Part shown: piece by piece, positions 34,675 to 42,896 of the stretch
Layout: every line of letters starts with the position of its first letter
How positions within the stretch are numbered: position 1 is the first letter of the stretch
Source of the DNA: an uncultured Eubacteriaceae bacterium
GTDB lineage: Bacteria > Bacillota > Clostridia > Lachnospirales > CAG-274
Direction: 5' to 3'
Assembly: GCA_947167715.1 (NCBI GenBank)
Contig: CAMVJD010000023.1
Span: 1-44,607, forward strand
Length of the DNA: 44,607 nt
The notes under the pieces: model-generated
Told to the model about the DNA's origin: nothing
Database searches by the model: none
What the model saw: the letters and a program-made list of their open reading frames with translations, nothing else
Made by a program: the position numbers and the translations under genes

Positions 34675-36189
34675 TTATCCCATTATTTCTCCAAGTGTAA
34701 TAGTTTCGCCGTCAATTGTGATGTACATTTCTTCCGTGCCGTAAACATAAGAATAGATATATGTTTTGCCGCTTTTGGAACTGTACCTTTCATCATAACG
34801 CGACAGCGATATTTTGCCTTCTTCTTTTCCGTCCGAGCCGTATACGGTCATAACATAGTCTTTTTCGACATAGACTTTTCCGTCGTCGCCGTTATAGTAT
34901 ATGGTATCGTCCGAACCGTAGGAATCGCCCGCAAAAAGTTTTTTGTTGTGTTCTTCCTCGGGGTCGCAGGTGAGCTTTATGGTCTTTTTGTCCGATTTAA
35001 GGGTGTATTCGTAAGCAAGATCGCCCGTTACGATATATTCCGTGCCGTCATCACCGACATATATTATATCCGAACCGTCGGGCACGCTCTTTGCCTCATC
35101 CAAAAGTTTGTAGTGGTCGTCGCAAATAAGCAGATAGTTGTATTTGGTGGTGTATATCTTGTTGTCGCTGCCCATATACGCGCCGTCGTAATTTTCCTCA
35201 AACTCGGTATATTTTCCGTCCGAAGATACAAAACCGTCTTTATAGCCGCCGTCACGCGCCGTTACGGTGTATATTGTGCTGCCCTCTTCATCAACATAGT
35301 ATACCCAACTTTCGCCCGTTGCGGTGTATTCGCCCACAACTTTGCCGCTTTTGTCCTTTACGACCAGAGCATCAGAATCGGGGTTTTCATAAGTGTTTCC
35401 GTCTTCGTCCGTGGGGAGATAACTATCGCCTATAGCGGCCTTCTTTTCGGTGCCATTTGTCACTATGGTGTAGCTTTCGTCCTCACTGTTGTAGGCAATT
35501 GTGATATTTTTGCCGCTTTTATCGGCATAAACCGTTCCCCATACGTTCATTTCCTTGTATACGGCGATATCTTTGCCGTTTTTGTCCTTTATTTTAAGAT
35601 AGGCAACGGATTCTGCGTCCTCGCTTTCCCTGTACATCATATAATATTCTTTGCCGCTTGCATCTCTTGCAATAAAGTTTTCTTCGTATCCCGTCAGGTC
35701 AAAAGCCTTTGTTTCGGGCTTTGTTTCTGTTTCGGAAATTTCGCCGTCGGATATCACTATACTCTTGTCGTCTGCGTTCCAGTCGGTTTTGTAGCCGAAA
35801 CTTTCCGCCACAAATCTTATCGGCAGCATTGTTCTTCCGTTTATTATTACGGGCGGTGTGTCAAGCTGTACCTTTTCACCTGTTTGCAGTGCTTCGGTGC
35901 TGTTTATAGTAAGCGTTACCGATTTACCGTCTTTGTTTTGCAAAACGGCGGTTTTTGTTTCACCGTACCATTGCACTTTGCCGTCAAGCGCTTCAACTAT
36001 CGCCCTTATCGGCACAAGCGTGCGGCTGTCAATAATAACGGGCGGAGAGTCCAGTTCCGAGACCTCGCCGTTTACCGTCATCTGCGAATCACCTATCCGC
36101 ATATTTACGGTTTTTGTCTGCGCAAAAACGTTGCAGCTTAAAGCCGCGGCGGCCAGCGCCGTCAAAAAAATAACCGAGTGTTTTTTCAT
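34675..36189 (-). CDS. Secreted stalk-domain protein with repetitive acidic region
   Basis: Signal peptide about 1-24. Two copper-amine-oxidase-N stalk units follow (about 28-90 and 95-148; VPIRAIVEALDGKVQWYG and LPIRFVAESFGYKTDWN). Residues ~165-500 are rich in Asp, Gly, Lys and Tyr, with repeated short blade-like units (DKSGKNITIAYN, DGTEYIVTGD, DDGKVYVEKDYV), perhaps a beta-propeller. Ribosome site AAGGAGGA lies before ATG 36189. Its promoter region is occupied by the MITE at 36217. Confidence 0.85.
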   Translation of the reverse strand: MKKHSVIFLTALAAAALSCNVFAQTKTVNMRIGDSQMTVNGEVSELDSPPVIIDSRTLVPIRAIVEALDGKVQWYGETKTAVLQNKDGKSVTLTINSTEALQTGEKVQLDTPPVIINGRTMLPIRFVAESFGYKTDWNADDKSIVISDGEISETETKPETKAFDLTGYEENFIARDASGKEYYMMYRESEDAESVAYLKIKDKNGKDIAVYKEMNVWGTVYADKSGKNITIAYNSEDESYTIVTNGTEKKAAIGDSYLPTDEDGNTYENPDSDALVVKDKSGKVVGEYTATGESWVYYVDEEGSTIYTVTARDGGYKDGFVSSDGKYTEFEENYDGAYMGSDNKIYTTKYNYLLICDDHYKLLDEAKSVPDGSDIIYVGDDGTEYIVTGDLAYEYTLKSDKKTIKLTCDPEEEHNKKLFAGDSYGSDDTIYYNGDDGKVYVEKDYVMTVYGSDGKEEGKISLSRYDERYSSKSGKTYIYSYVYGTEEMYITIDGETITLGEIMG

Positions 36190-36216
36190 ATAAGTTCCTC
36201 CTTAAATAGTATTTAA

Positions 36217-36448
36217 GTAAACACTGATTTAATGTAAAAAAAATAAAATTCACAAAAATTATGGTCATTGCCGAAACGCGCGACAAGCGCGTACAGGCTT
36301 TTGTGGTTGAGGCTGTACGGCGTAGCCGCCGTTTCGCCCTATCAAGTCGCCTAGTAGCCGCTTTTGAGCGTCTATACGGCTGATTCGCTATAATTTTTGC
36401 CGCTAAAGCTAAATTTTATTTTTTTATTTTGAATTAATCAGTATTTCC
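36217..36448. mobile_element. 232-bp MITE with TTAA target duplication, inside an operon
   Basis: Inverted copy of the element at 31681, ends GTAAACAC and GTATTTCC, flanked by TTAA at 36213-36216 and 36449-36452. The right TTAA contains the stop codon of the upstream gene (36449-36451), so the coding frame was spared. It separates that gene from the next by 259 bp, whereas other gaps in this operon are 20-33 bp. Confidence 0.85.
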
Positions 36449-37621
36449 TTAAAAACAAAGTTCTTTTATGCCTTTGTCATAATAATCAAGCGCAAGTTTT
36501 TCCATTGCTTTCACCGCTTCTTTTGTGAAAACACCGGGAATGTGTATTGCGGCAAGAATTATAGACGATCCCACAAATGCGCCTATCTGCTCTTCGGCAA
36601 GCGCTATATACTCCTCGTCGTCGCTGCCCAGATAAGTGCGTATAAATCTGTTCCAGATATGCGTTGCCTGCTCCTTTGTAAGGCCTTGCAGCATATCCCT
36701 TGCGGCAAAATCAAAGCCGTTTGATGCAAAAAATTTATAAACAAGGTACATACTGCCCATATCGAAAATGGGGTGTCCCTTGCCGCATGCGCCCATATCT
36801 ATAAACATAAGTTCGCCGTTTGCCTGCATCATTACATTGCCGATATGGCAGTCGCCGTGGATAAATGTGTTTGCCTGCGGCGCACTTGCAATTATCTCGT
36901 ACATTTTGTCAAGATCTTCGTCCGATATGATATCATTGCCCTTTGATGCCTGTATAGACTGCATCCTGCTGTCGCGTATCGGGATAAAATCGGGAGAGTC
37001 TATCTCTATATTATGCACTTTTCTGATAAGCTTGGCAAATGTGTCGATATATTTGTCCGCGTTTTCGGGGTCGTTTAAAATGTGGTGCAGTATATCGTCT
37101 GCGTTGATCATTTCGTAAATAACGCCAAGACATTCGCCCACCTTGACCGTATCGTAGGAAATTGCGGTGGGAACGCCGAAAACAAAGGCCGTTTTTGCCG
37201 CCTGCCCCTCTTTTGCAATCATTTCCTGTCTAATGCCGGGTTTAAAGACCTTGATTATTTTGTCCTCGTCAATGCGGTATACATCGGCCGTGCCGCCGGT
37301 GCCGACCTTTTCAAGGCCTTCCACCGAAAACTCCCGCAGTGCCTTTTTTACATTCAAAAGGCTTGTGAAGCCCGTTACCTCAAATATATCGTATACATCG
37401 GGCGATACGTTTATTACGCTTACATCGCCTTTTATCCCCTTTTTAAGTTTAAGAAAAACCCGCAGCCCCGCACTTGAAACATATTCAAGGTTTTGCGCAT
37501 CAAGTACTGCGTTTTCCTCGTTTTCGCCAACTGCCGCAAGCAGTTCGTCTTCAAATTGTTTTGCGTTTGTCGAGTCTATCCTGCCAGATAATTTTATTGT
37601 GTTTTCCGTTTTTTCTATCAT
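36449..37621 (-). CDS. STAS domain fused to APH-like phosphotransferase (paralogue 2)
   Basis: Same layout as the gene at 32181: STAS (1-98; LEYVSSAGLRVFLKLKK, Ser50) then kinase (VGTGGTADVY, KIIKVFK, HGDCHIGN 255-262, FIDMGACGKGHPIFDM). The start 37621 (MIEKTEN) matches paralogue 1 and is 8 bp from GAGG; ATG 37627 would be too close. It is clearly closer to paralogue 3 than to 1 (shared VFGVPTAISYDTV and VGEC-GVIYEM blocks), suggesting a recent local duplication. The stop codon lies in the MITE target duplication. Confidence 0.9.
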   Translation of the reverse strand: MIEKTENTIKLSGRIDSTNAKQFEDELLAAVGENEENAVLDAQNLEYVSSAGLRVFLKLKKGIKGDVSVINVSPDVYDIFEVTGFTSLLNVKKALREFSVEGLEKVGTGGTADVYRIDEDKIIKVFKPGIRQEMIAKEGQAAKTAFVFGVPTAISYDTVKVGECLGVIYEMINADDILHHILNDPENADKYIDTFAKLIRKVHNIEIDSPDFIPIRDSRMQSIQASKGNDIISDEDLDKMYEIIASAPQANTFIHGDCHIGNVMMQANGELMFIDMGACGKGHPIFDMGSMYLVYKFFASNGFDFAARDMLQGLTKEQATHIWNRFIRTYLGSDDEEYIALAEEQIGAFVGSSIILAAIHIPGVFTKEAVKAMEKLALDYYDKGIKELCF

Positions 37622-37654
37622 ATACATTACCTCACAAAAAAATTTGCTGTACTG

Positions 37655-39022
37655 TCATTGTTCAAGTCCTACCGAAAACTTATACTGCCTTTTAAACTTT
37701 CCGCCGTTAAAGGCAAGTGTTACGGAATAGCCGTTGCACTGTCCCGAACACATAAAGCTGTCACACTTTGAAAGCAGGTATAAAGCGTAAAAATAATTTA
37801 TTGTCGTATCTTCTACCGATGCATCGTAATCTTTGTCGGCGGTGTTTTTCTTTTCGTATTCGTATATCAGCTTTAAGTCCTTGAAATCCTTTACGGAAAA
37901 TCTTTCCTGCGATATTGCTTTCAGCTTGCTGCCGTATTTTGCATGCATTTCGTTCAATATATCGCTGTCCTCCGTTGCAAGAAAGATAAGGTCGTATTTG
38001 TCTTCGTCAAGCCAGCTGTCTATCATCGGCATCATTTCCTCAACGGTCGCCTGTTTCCTTACGCCCATAAGCCCGGATGTTATATAGTCGCTGCCCCTAA
38101 TCAGCACGCCAAGCACCTTTTTGCCGCCGAATACCGCATTAAAATACTCGTCTATCTCGCCGCGGAAATTTTCGTTAAGAATTTCTTTGTCCACTTTTGA
38201 GGGCTGCGACTGTATAAAATAGGTTGTAATAACGTGCATAGACATATTTCCCGCCATAAATACGGTGTTGCTTTCGTCGGAATCCTCTGCGGCAGTGCCG
38301 ATATTGAAATATTTTTCAAGCATTTCACGTTTGAACCTGCCCACCTTGTCTTCGCTGAAAATAAGCTCTATGCCATATCGCCCGAATGCACGTTCAAACC
38401 TGTCCGCATATTCCAGTATCGCCCCTATGCCGCCTATCTCCGACATCTGAAAACCGAGGTATTTTATATCGCTTAATTTTCTGCCGTCAAGCAGATATTG
38501 CAGTATAAACATATTGTGGAAAGCGTAAGTGGAGCAGAGGTGGTTAAATACGCCGTCGCGCACACCCGTGTTCCATTTTTTTTGTATGTAAAATACATCC
38601 TCGCCCTCGGGGAGCTTTTCGACAATATGCACTTTGTCGCTTTGTATAAATCTTAAAATCGCTCTGTCGGTAAAATACACCGTATAGTCAAGCTCGCGTA
38701 TAAGTACTTTTGCGATGACCGCGGTATACTCGTTCACTTCCTCGCAGGAAAGCGCATCAAACCGCTTGAACAGGTCCAAAACAAGGCTTTCCGTTTCATA
38801 TTCGTTGTAGGTGAGGTAGTCGGGTATGCGCTTTGTGTTTTTCAAAGCGGGGTTGGGCGGGTTAAGCGAATCATTTTCTATATATACTATATCGTAGTCC
38901 CCGTATTTTTCATCTTTTATATGATACCGTTCGTCGCCGCCGCTTATTGCTTCGTGAAAAACGTTTTCGCTGTGTATAAGCGTTTTGCAGTTTGCATTAT
39001 TCGACTTTTCAATTATAAACAT
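37655..39022 (-). CDS. Fucosyltransferase-like (GT-B type) protein
   Basis: 455 residues, no signal peptide. The C-terminal third shows the donor-site pattern of O-FucT/NodZ-type fucosyltransferases: VLGVLIRGSDYI (basic Arg), later LIFLATEDSDILNEM, then YFYALYLLSKCDSFMCSGQCNGYSVTLAF. The N-terminal part is unrecognised and may be the acceptor-binding region. It sits between the STAS-kinase genes with gaps of 33 and 33 bp. A cytoplasmic sugar-transfer step fits a surface glycan or glycolipid role, but the acceptor is unknown. Confidence 0.7.
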   Translation of the reverse strand: MFIIEKSNNANCKTLIHSENVFHEAISGGDERYHIKDEKYGDYDIVYIENDSLNPPNPALKNTKRIPDYLTYNEYETESLVLDLFKRFDALSCEEVNEYTAVIAKVLIRELDYTVYFTDRAILRFIQSDKVHIVEKLPEGEDVFYIQKKWNTGVRDGVFNHLCSTYAFHNMFILQYLLDGRKLSDIKYLGFQMSEIGGIGAILEYADRFERAFGRYGIELIFSEDKVGRFKREMLEKYFNIGTAAEDSDESNTVFMAGNMSMHVITTYFIQSQPSKVDKEILNENFRGEIDEYFNAVFGGKKVLGVLIRGSDYITSGLMGVRKQATVEEMMPMIDSWLDEDKYDLIFLATEDSDILNEMHAKYGSKLKAISQERFSVKDFKDLKLIYEYEKKNTADKDYDASVEDTTINYFYALYLLSKCDSFMCSGQCNGYSVTLAFNGGKFKRQYKFSVGLEQ

Positions 39023-39055
39023 TTCATCACTCCCATCTTAAAAACGCCCGATTTT

Positions 39056-40228
39056 TTAAAAACATATCGGTTCGATCCCATTGTCGTAATATGCAACAGC
39101 CGTATCTCTCATTCTTTCCAACTGCTCGCGGGTCACAAGGCCCGGCACAGCCACCGCCGCAAGCACCGTCCTGGAACAGGCTACGGCGCGTAACTGTTCT
39201 TCGGCTTTTTTCAAAAATTCCGTATCTTCCGTGCCGAGATAATTTTTTAAATATGTATCCCAGATAACGGCAAGCTCGTCAAAGGTGAAACCTCGTGTCA
39301 GTTCGCGCGCTTCTTTCGACTCTTCACTCATATATTGACCCATTTTAAAGCCCCAATACATACTTACCATATCAAAAATGGGGTGCCCCTTGCCCGAAGA
39401 AGAAAGGTCGATAAACATATACTCGCCGTTTTGCAGCATAACATTGCCAAGGTGCGCATCACCGTGTATAAAGGTGCTTCTGTCGGGCACGTTTGCTATA
39501 ATTGCACGCAGTTTTTCAACTTCCTCCGCCGTGCAAAGAATGCCCTCAAGATGGCCGAGGAATTGTATGGTGGCCGATTTCGCATCGTCAAATTTGTCAT
39601 CTACTTCAATTTCGTTCATCTGCCGCATTTTTACGGCAAAGTTTTTAACATATTCGACAAGATGTGCTTTATCTTTTCTTATAACGTTTAAAAGGTCCTC
39701 TGCATTGAGCATTTCGTATATTACGCCGTAACACTCGCCAACACACACCGTATCGTAGGAAATGGCGGTAGGCACACCAAATACAAAAGCGTTTTTTGCC
39801 TTCCTGCTCTCGTTGTTTATCATAGTAAGGCTCACATTTTTGTTGAACACCTTTATTATGGTGTCCGCATCTATGCGGTAAACACTGCCCGTTGCACCCT
39901 TGCCGATGATCTCAAGGCCATCGACCGATACACTGCGCAGGGCCTTTTTTACATCAAGTATATTGTCAAAACCCGTTACCGCGAATATATCGTAGATCTC
40001 GGGCGATACGTTTATAACGCTCACCGTGCCTTTCGTGCCCTTTTTCAGTTTAAGCAGAACACGCAGCCCCGCACTTGAAATATATTCCAGCCCCTCGGCA
40101 TCAAGTGTTATATCACCGTAGTTTTCACCGACCGCACTTAAAAGCTGTTTTTCAAGTTCTGCCGCATTGTTTGAGTCTATTTTACCGAAAATTTCTATTA
40201 AGTCATTGGTTGTTTTTTTACCATACAC
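39056..40228 (-). CDS. STAS domain fused to APH-like phosphotransferase (paralogue 3)
   Basis: STAS domain (1-100; LEYISSAGLRVLLKLKK, Ser52) joined to a kinase with IIGKGATGSVY, TIIKVF, HGDAHLGN (255-262) and FIDLSSSGKGHPIFDM. All catalytic positions are kept. First gene of the operon; a G-rich stretch (GGGGGGTGG) serves as ribosome site before ATG 40228. Its STAS N-terminus (MYGKKTTNDLIEIFGKI) diverges more than the other two copies. Confidence 0.9.
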   Translation of the reverse strand: MYGKKTTNDLIEIFGKIDSNNAAELEKQLLSAVGENYGDITLDAEGLEYISSAGLRVLLKLKKGTKGTVSVINVSPEIYDIFAVTGFDNILDVKKALRSVSVDGLEIIGKGATGSVYRIDADTIIKVFNKNVSLTMINNESRKAKNAFVFGVPTAISYDTVCVGECYGVIYEMLNAEDLLNVIRKDKAHLVEYVKNFAVKMRQMNEIEVDDKFDDAKSATIQFLGHLEGILCTAEEVEKLRAIIANVPDRSTFIHGDAHLGNVMLQNGEYMFIDLSSSGKGHPIFDMVSMYWGFKMGQYMSEESKEARELTRGFTFDELAVIWDTYLKNYLGTEDTEFLKKAEEQLRAVACSRTVLAAVAVPGLVTREQLERMRDTAVAYYDNGIEPICF

Positions 40229-40257
40229 ACCACCCCCCCATTGAGTCTTATTATATT

Positions 40258-40286
40258 ATTTTATCATATTTGCAGTAGAATAACAA
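40258..40286 (-). promoter_or_regulatory. Promoter of the STAS-phosphotransferase operon
   Basis: On the minus strand TTGTTA (40286-40281), 17-bp spacer, TAAAAT (40263-40258), 29 bp before the start codon. Short leader, so control is probably at initiation. Confidence 0.7.
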
Positions 40287-40396
40287 GATTTTATAATTTA
40301 AAAATTCAAAAAAATATTGGAAAAAGATATAGCAAACCCTATATTATTCTCTATTTTTTTATTATATTATTATTTGTATTATATATTTATTATTGG

Positions 40397-40522
40397 GTAC
40401 GTTTTTTGTACTACCCCGTCCGTTTTCCGTACTGCCCTTGTGTCAATTTGATACATCGATGTTCCAATTTGACATAGATATGTTTCAATTTGACACAGCT
40501 ATGTTCCGTTTTGACACATTTT
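40397..40522. repeat. Six-unit 21-bp tandem array upstream of the STAS operon
   Basis: Two units of type A (40397-40417, 40418-40438; pattern CGTTTT..GTACT.CCC) are followed by four of type B (40439, 40460, 40481, 40502; pattern TGT..CAATTTGACA). Units are head to tail without spacers at exactly 21 bp, two helical turns. Type B contains TGT...ACA inverted halves. On the plus strand the array lies in an open frame as a seven-residue repeat (FQFDTAM-like), but there is no good start or ribosome site. Confidence 0.85.
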
Positions 40523-40686
40523 ATAAATGTTCTTTTTTTCGTATAAAAAAACACCATACCCATAAGTACGGCGCTTTTTGATATCTCTGTTTTACTGTTT
40601 TACCATATATCCGCATAACTTTTCAATAGAAAAATATAACTTCTTTTCTTTTTTTTGTGGGGAGTGAAATTATCATTTACGCTACG

Positions 40687-41030
40687 AAATACGACGGACT
40701 TCTAACGAAGTCTATAACCTCTCCGTCACGGCAAGCCGTGCCACCTAAGCCGAAACGCGCGACTTAGTCGGGATTTACTAAAGCAAACCCGATCCCCTTC
40801 GGGGATTGCACTCGGCTTTAGCCGAGGCAACATAGCGTACAGGCTCTTCCTCTGCCGGCGAAATTCCGGTAGGGATTTCGCCATACTCCTAACGAGGGGA
40901 GCCTTCGGTCGCTGCGCTCCCTCGGCTAATGCAACGCTAACTTTTTTATAAGGTAACTTAATCTTGCCTCCCCTTTAGCGCAGCGACCAGGGGAAGGGGA
41001 CCGCGCGCAGCGTGGTGGAAGGGTTGACGG
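40687..41030. repeat. Composite mosaic hairpin repeat
   Basis: Starts with GGACTTC/GAAGTC and CACGGCAAGCCGTG hairpins after CCTCTCCGT, then 40747-40854 is nearly identical to 44374-44480 (anchor GCCGAAACGCGCGAC, insert with GATCCCCTTCGGGGATT and CTCGGCTTTAGCCGAGG, anchor AGCGTACAGGCTC). It then shares CCTCTGCC and GAAATTCCGGTAGGGATTTC with 30362-30405. The tail (40970-41030) contains CTCCCC/GGGGA modules common in clostridial intergenic repeats. No gene lies in 40523-41145. Confidence 0.75.
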
Positions 41031-41145
41031 GCGTAAAATCAAGCTGAATTTACAATAGCCTTTGTTCGTTAAATAATAATTTCCAACACCAAGTTTACAA
41101 ATTTTTTACTCATTCAAATCCGACGCCATAAACGCCCAAAAAAAC

Positions 41146-41172
41146 AAAAGGGCCGTTGTTCCGGCCCTTTTT
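41146..41172 (-). terminator. Terminator of the methyltransferase-STAS gene
   Basis: AAAAGGGCCG-loop-CGGCCCTTTTT, 18 bp beyond the stop at 41190; T-runs on both strands. Confidence 0.9.
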
Positions 41173-41189
41173 ACGTTTATCGGTCTATC

Positions 41190-42428
41190 TTACATAAAAA
41201 CCGAATCAAAACCCGTTGTTTCGATTATTTCGCGGACGTTTTCGCTTACGCCAAACATTTTAAACTTGCTTGTATCTTCAAGCGATTTATACATTATAAG
41301 CAATATACGCAGGCCCGCGGAGGATATATATGTCATATCGTCAACGTGCAGTTCTATTGCTTCTATCGGTTCTTCTATCTCACGGAATTTCTTTAAAAGT
41401 TCGGGAGCGGTGAGGGTGTCCAATCTGCCCGAAACATAGACTTTCAGTGTGCTGCCCTGTTTTTTTGCACTTACCGAAAAAGCCTTGCCGTCTGTCTGCT
41501 GTTCCCCTGCGGTCTCTTTTACGGTCATTTCCCAGAAGTACATATCCTTAAATACTTCCCTTACCGCCGCATCTGCGCTGCCCGAAACGGAACCGAGTTT
41601 TTCGGGCAAATAATCGGCCATACAAATCTCTTTCAGGTCAAATCCCATTCTGTCGATAAAAGCCTTGACCTTCTCATCGTCGGCATCAAAAAATACATTG
41701 TTGCCGAATTTCACGTCCGCCGCCGTTGCTGCGGCTTTGCCCGTAACCGCTTCATATATCGCCGTCAGCTGTTTATCGTAATTAAGTGCCGCGTGTGCGA
41801 TATCGCGGTCGCGGAAAGCATAAGCTCTGTCCGTTGTCACCCAGCTGCCGCCGTGTTTTTGAAGAAGGCGGCGAATATTCCCAAACACCTCTTCAAGTTC
41901 AATTTGTGAAAAATACATCAGCAGGCCTTCGGTTGTTATGATCAGATCGCGATTTTCGTCGGTAAACGGCGCTTCAAGCGATTCATAGTTTGTTGCATCC
42001 ACCGCGTGATAAGATGTATCGGTATCCTTGCCGATAATGCTTTCCACCGCAGGTGCCAGGTCATCAATAACGGCGGGAAGGTCAAAGCCAAAGAAAGCCC
42101 TGCCTTGGCGCGCCATACGAATACCCCTTGATGTATAACCACACGGAAGATCCACTATCTGACGATCTTTCCTGCTGTCAAGTAATTGATTTACCGAACG
42201 AAACCTTGATTCTATCAAAACCATATACGCAGGAAACATACGCTTTACCTGTTCCGCCATTTCCTTTGGAACGGGTTTATCGGCCGTTTGTGAACCGAAA
42301 GGCGGAAAGCCCAGCGCCTCTGTCAGTTTCTGCGCATCTTCATCCCCCGCAGCCGCTATAAGCTGAGTGCAGGATTTTGCCGTGTTAAATACGGGATTGA
42401 CCGCTTCTCTTATTTTCTGTATATCCAC
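41190..42428 (-). CDS. LCM/TcmP-like methyltransferase fused to a STAS domain
   Basis: Residues ~1-305 form a class I SAM methyltransferase of the leucine-carboxyl-methyltransferase/TcmP type: IVDLPCGYTSRGIRMA (SAM motif), FFGFDLPAVIDDL, ITTEGLLMYFS. Residues ~320-412 form a C-terminal STAS domain (LKVYVSGRLDTLTAPEL, MTYISSAGLRILLIMYK) with the same SSAGLR centre as the three kinases, but at the opposite end. A GTG start at 42428 is chosen since AAAGGA lies 8 bp before it; the longer frame to 42467 would put that site inside the gene. The methyl acceptor is unknown. Confidence 0.87.
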   Translation of the reverse strand: MDIQKIREAVNPVFNTAKSCTQLIAAAGDEDAQKLTEALGFPPFGSQTADKPVPKEMAEQVKRMFPAYMVLIESRFRSVNQLLDSRKDRQIVDLPCGYTSRGIRMARQGRAFFGFDLPAVIDDLAPAVESIIGKDTDTSYHAVDATNYESLEAPFTDENRDLIITTEGLLMYFSQIELEEVFGNIRRLLQKHGGSWVTTDRAYAFRDRDIAHAALNYDKQLTAIYEAVTGKAAATAADVKFGNNVFFDADDEKVKAFIDRMGFDLKEICMADYLPEKLGSVSGSADAAVREVFKDMYFWEMTVKETAGEQQTDGKAFSVSAKKQGSTLKVYVSGRLDTLTAPELLKKFREIEEPIEAIELHVDDMTYISSAGLRILLIMYKSLEDTSKFKMFGVSENVREIIETTGFDSVFM

Positions 42429-42480
42429 ATTATTCGTCCTTTCTTTTTTTTGATAATTGTGTTGCACCGAAATTTATTAT

Positions 42481-42509
42481 ATTATAACATAGCCGAATAT
42501 ATTTGTCAA
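42481..42509 (-). promoter_or_regulatory. Consensus sigma-A promoter for the methyltransferase-STAS gene
   Basis: On the minus strand TTGACA (42509-42504), 17-bp spacer, TATAAT (42486-42481); a perfect consensus. Confidence 0.9.
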
Positions 42510-42676
42510 AAATTTGTTCACACTATCTGCGCCCTTTATCAGACGATTTTCTCATTTTGCGTTTATAAATATTTTACATTAAGCGTAACAAGCAGCAACA
42601 CAAGCATGATCCGCTTAATCGGTGTTATTATAAACATTCGGTCTAAAAAAATGGGGAAACTCAGGAAAAATATATA

Positions 42677-42705
42677 TTGATATTTGCATTAAATTGTTAT
42701 ACAAT
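42677..42705 (+). promoter_or_regulatory. Promoter of the acyltransferase-like gene
   Basis: TTGATA (42677-42682), 17-bp spacer, TACAAT (42700-42705). It predicts an unusually long leader of about 185 bases before ATG 42897. Confidence 0.75.
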
Positions 42706-42738
42706 AAAAAAATAATGCAAATTATAGTAAGCGAATTA

Positions 42739-42850
42739 AATAATCGGACTTAAGCTCGCTTAAGGCTGATTATTTATGAGCCACATCATATCGTGAACGT
42801 CTAAATATTTTTGACGTTCACGATAAACGTATTTTTTCACGATATCGTGA
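42739..42850 (+). promoter_or_regulatory. Structured leader with repeated ATCGTGA boxes
   Basis: Hairpin 1 (42739-42774): AATAATC/GATTATT with inner CTTAAGC/GCTTAAG. Hairpin 2: ATCGTGAACGTC (42790-42801) pairs perfectly with GACGTTCACGAT (42813-42824). Then the palindrome TCACGATATCGTGA (42837-42850). Thus ATCGTGA occurs four times in alternating orientation, suggesting a dimeric regulator site or RNA switch. It matches no riboswitch I recognise. Confidence 0.65.
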
Positions 42851-42896
42851 GTTACTGAATAATTCTGTCAAAGACAGTAATTTACAGGAGAAATAT

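Noticed and set aside
34669..36141. 490-codon plus-strand frame opposite the stalk protein
   Set aside because: It is rich in Phe/Val/Tyr/Cys typical of antisense frames and lacks a ribosome site; the minus-strand gene has signal peptide and domains.
40397..40522. Possible CRISPR array
   Set aside because: Units are contiguous 21-mers without unique spacers and no cas genes are present.
40393..40581. 62-codon frame with seven-residue repeats as a real gene
   Set aside because: No ribosome site or promoter is evident and the periodicity is better seen as DNA repeats; kept only as an alternative in the findings.
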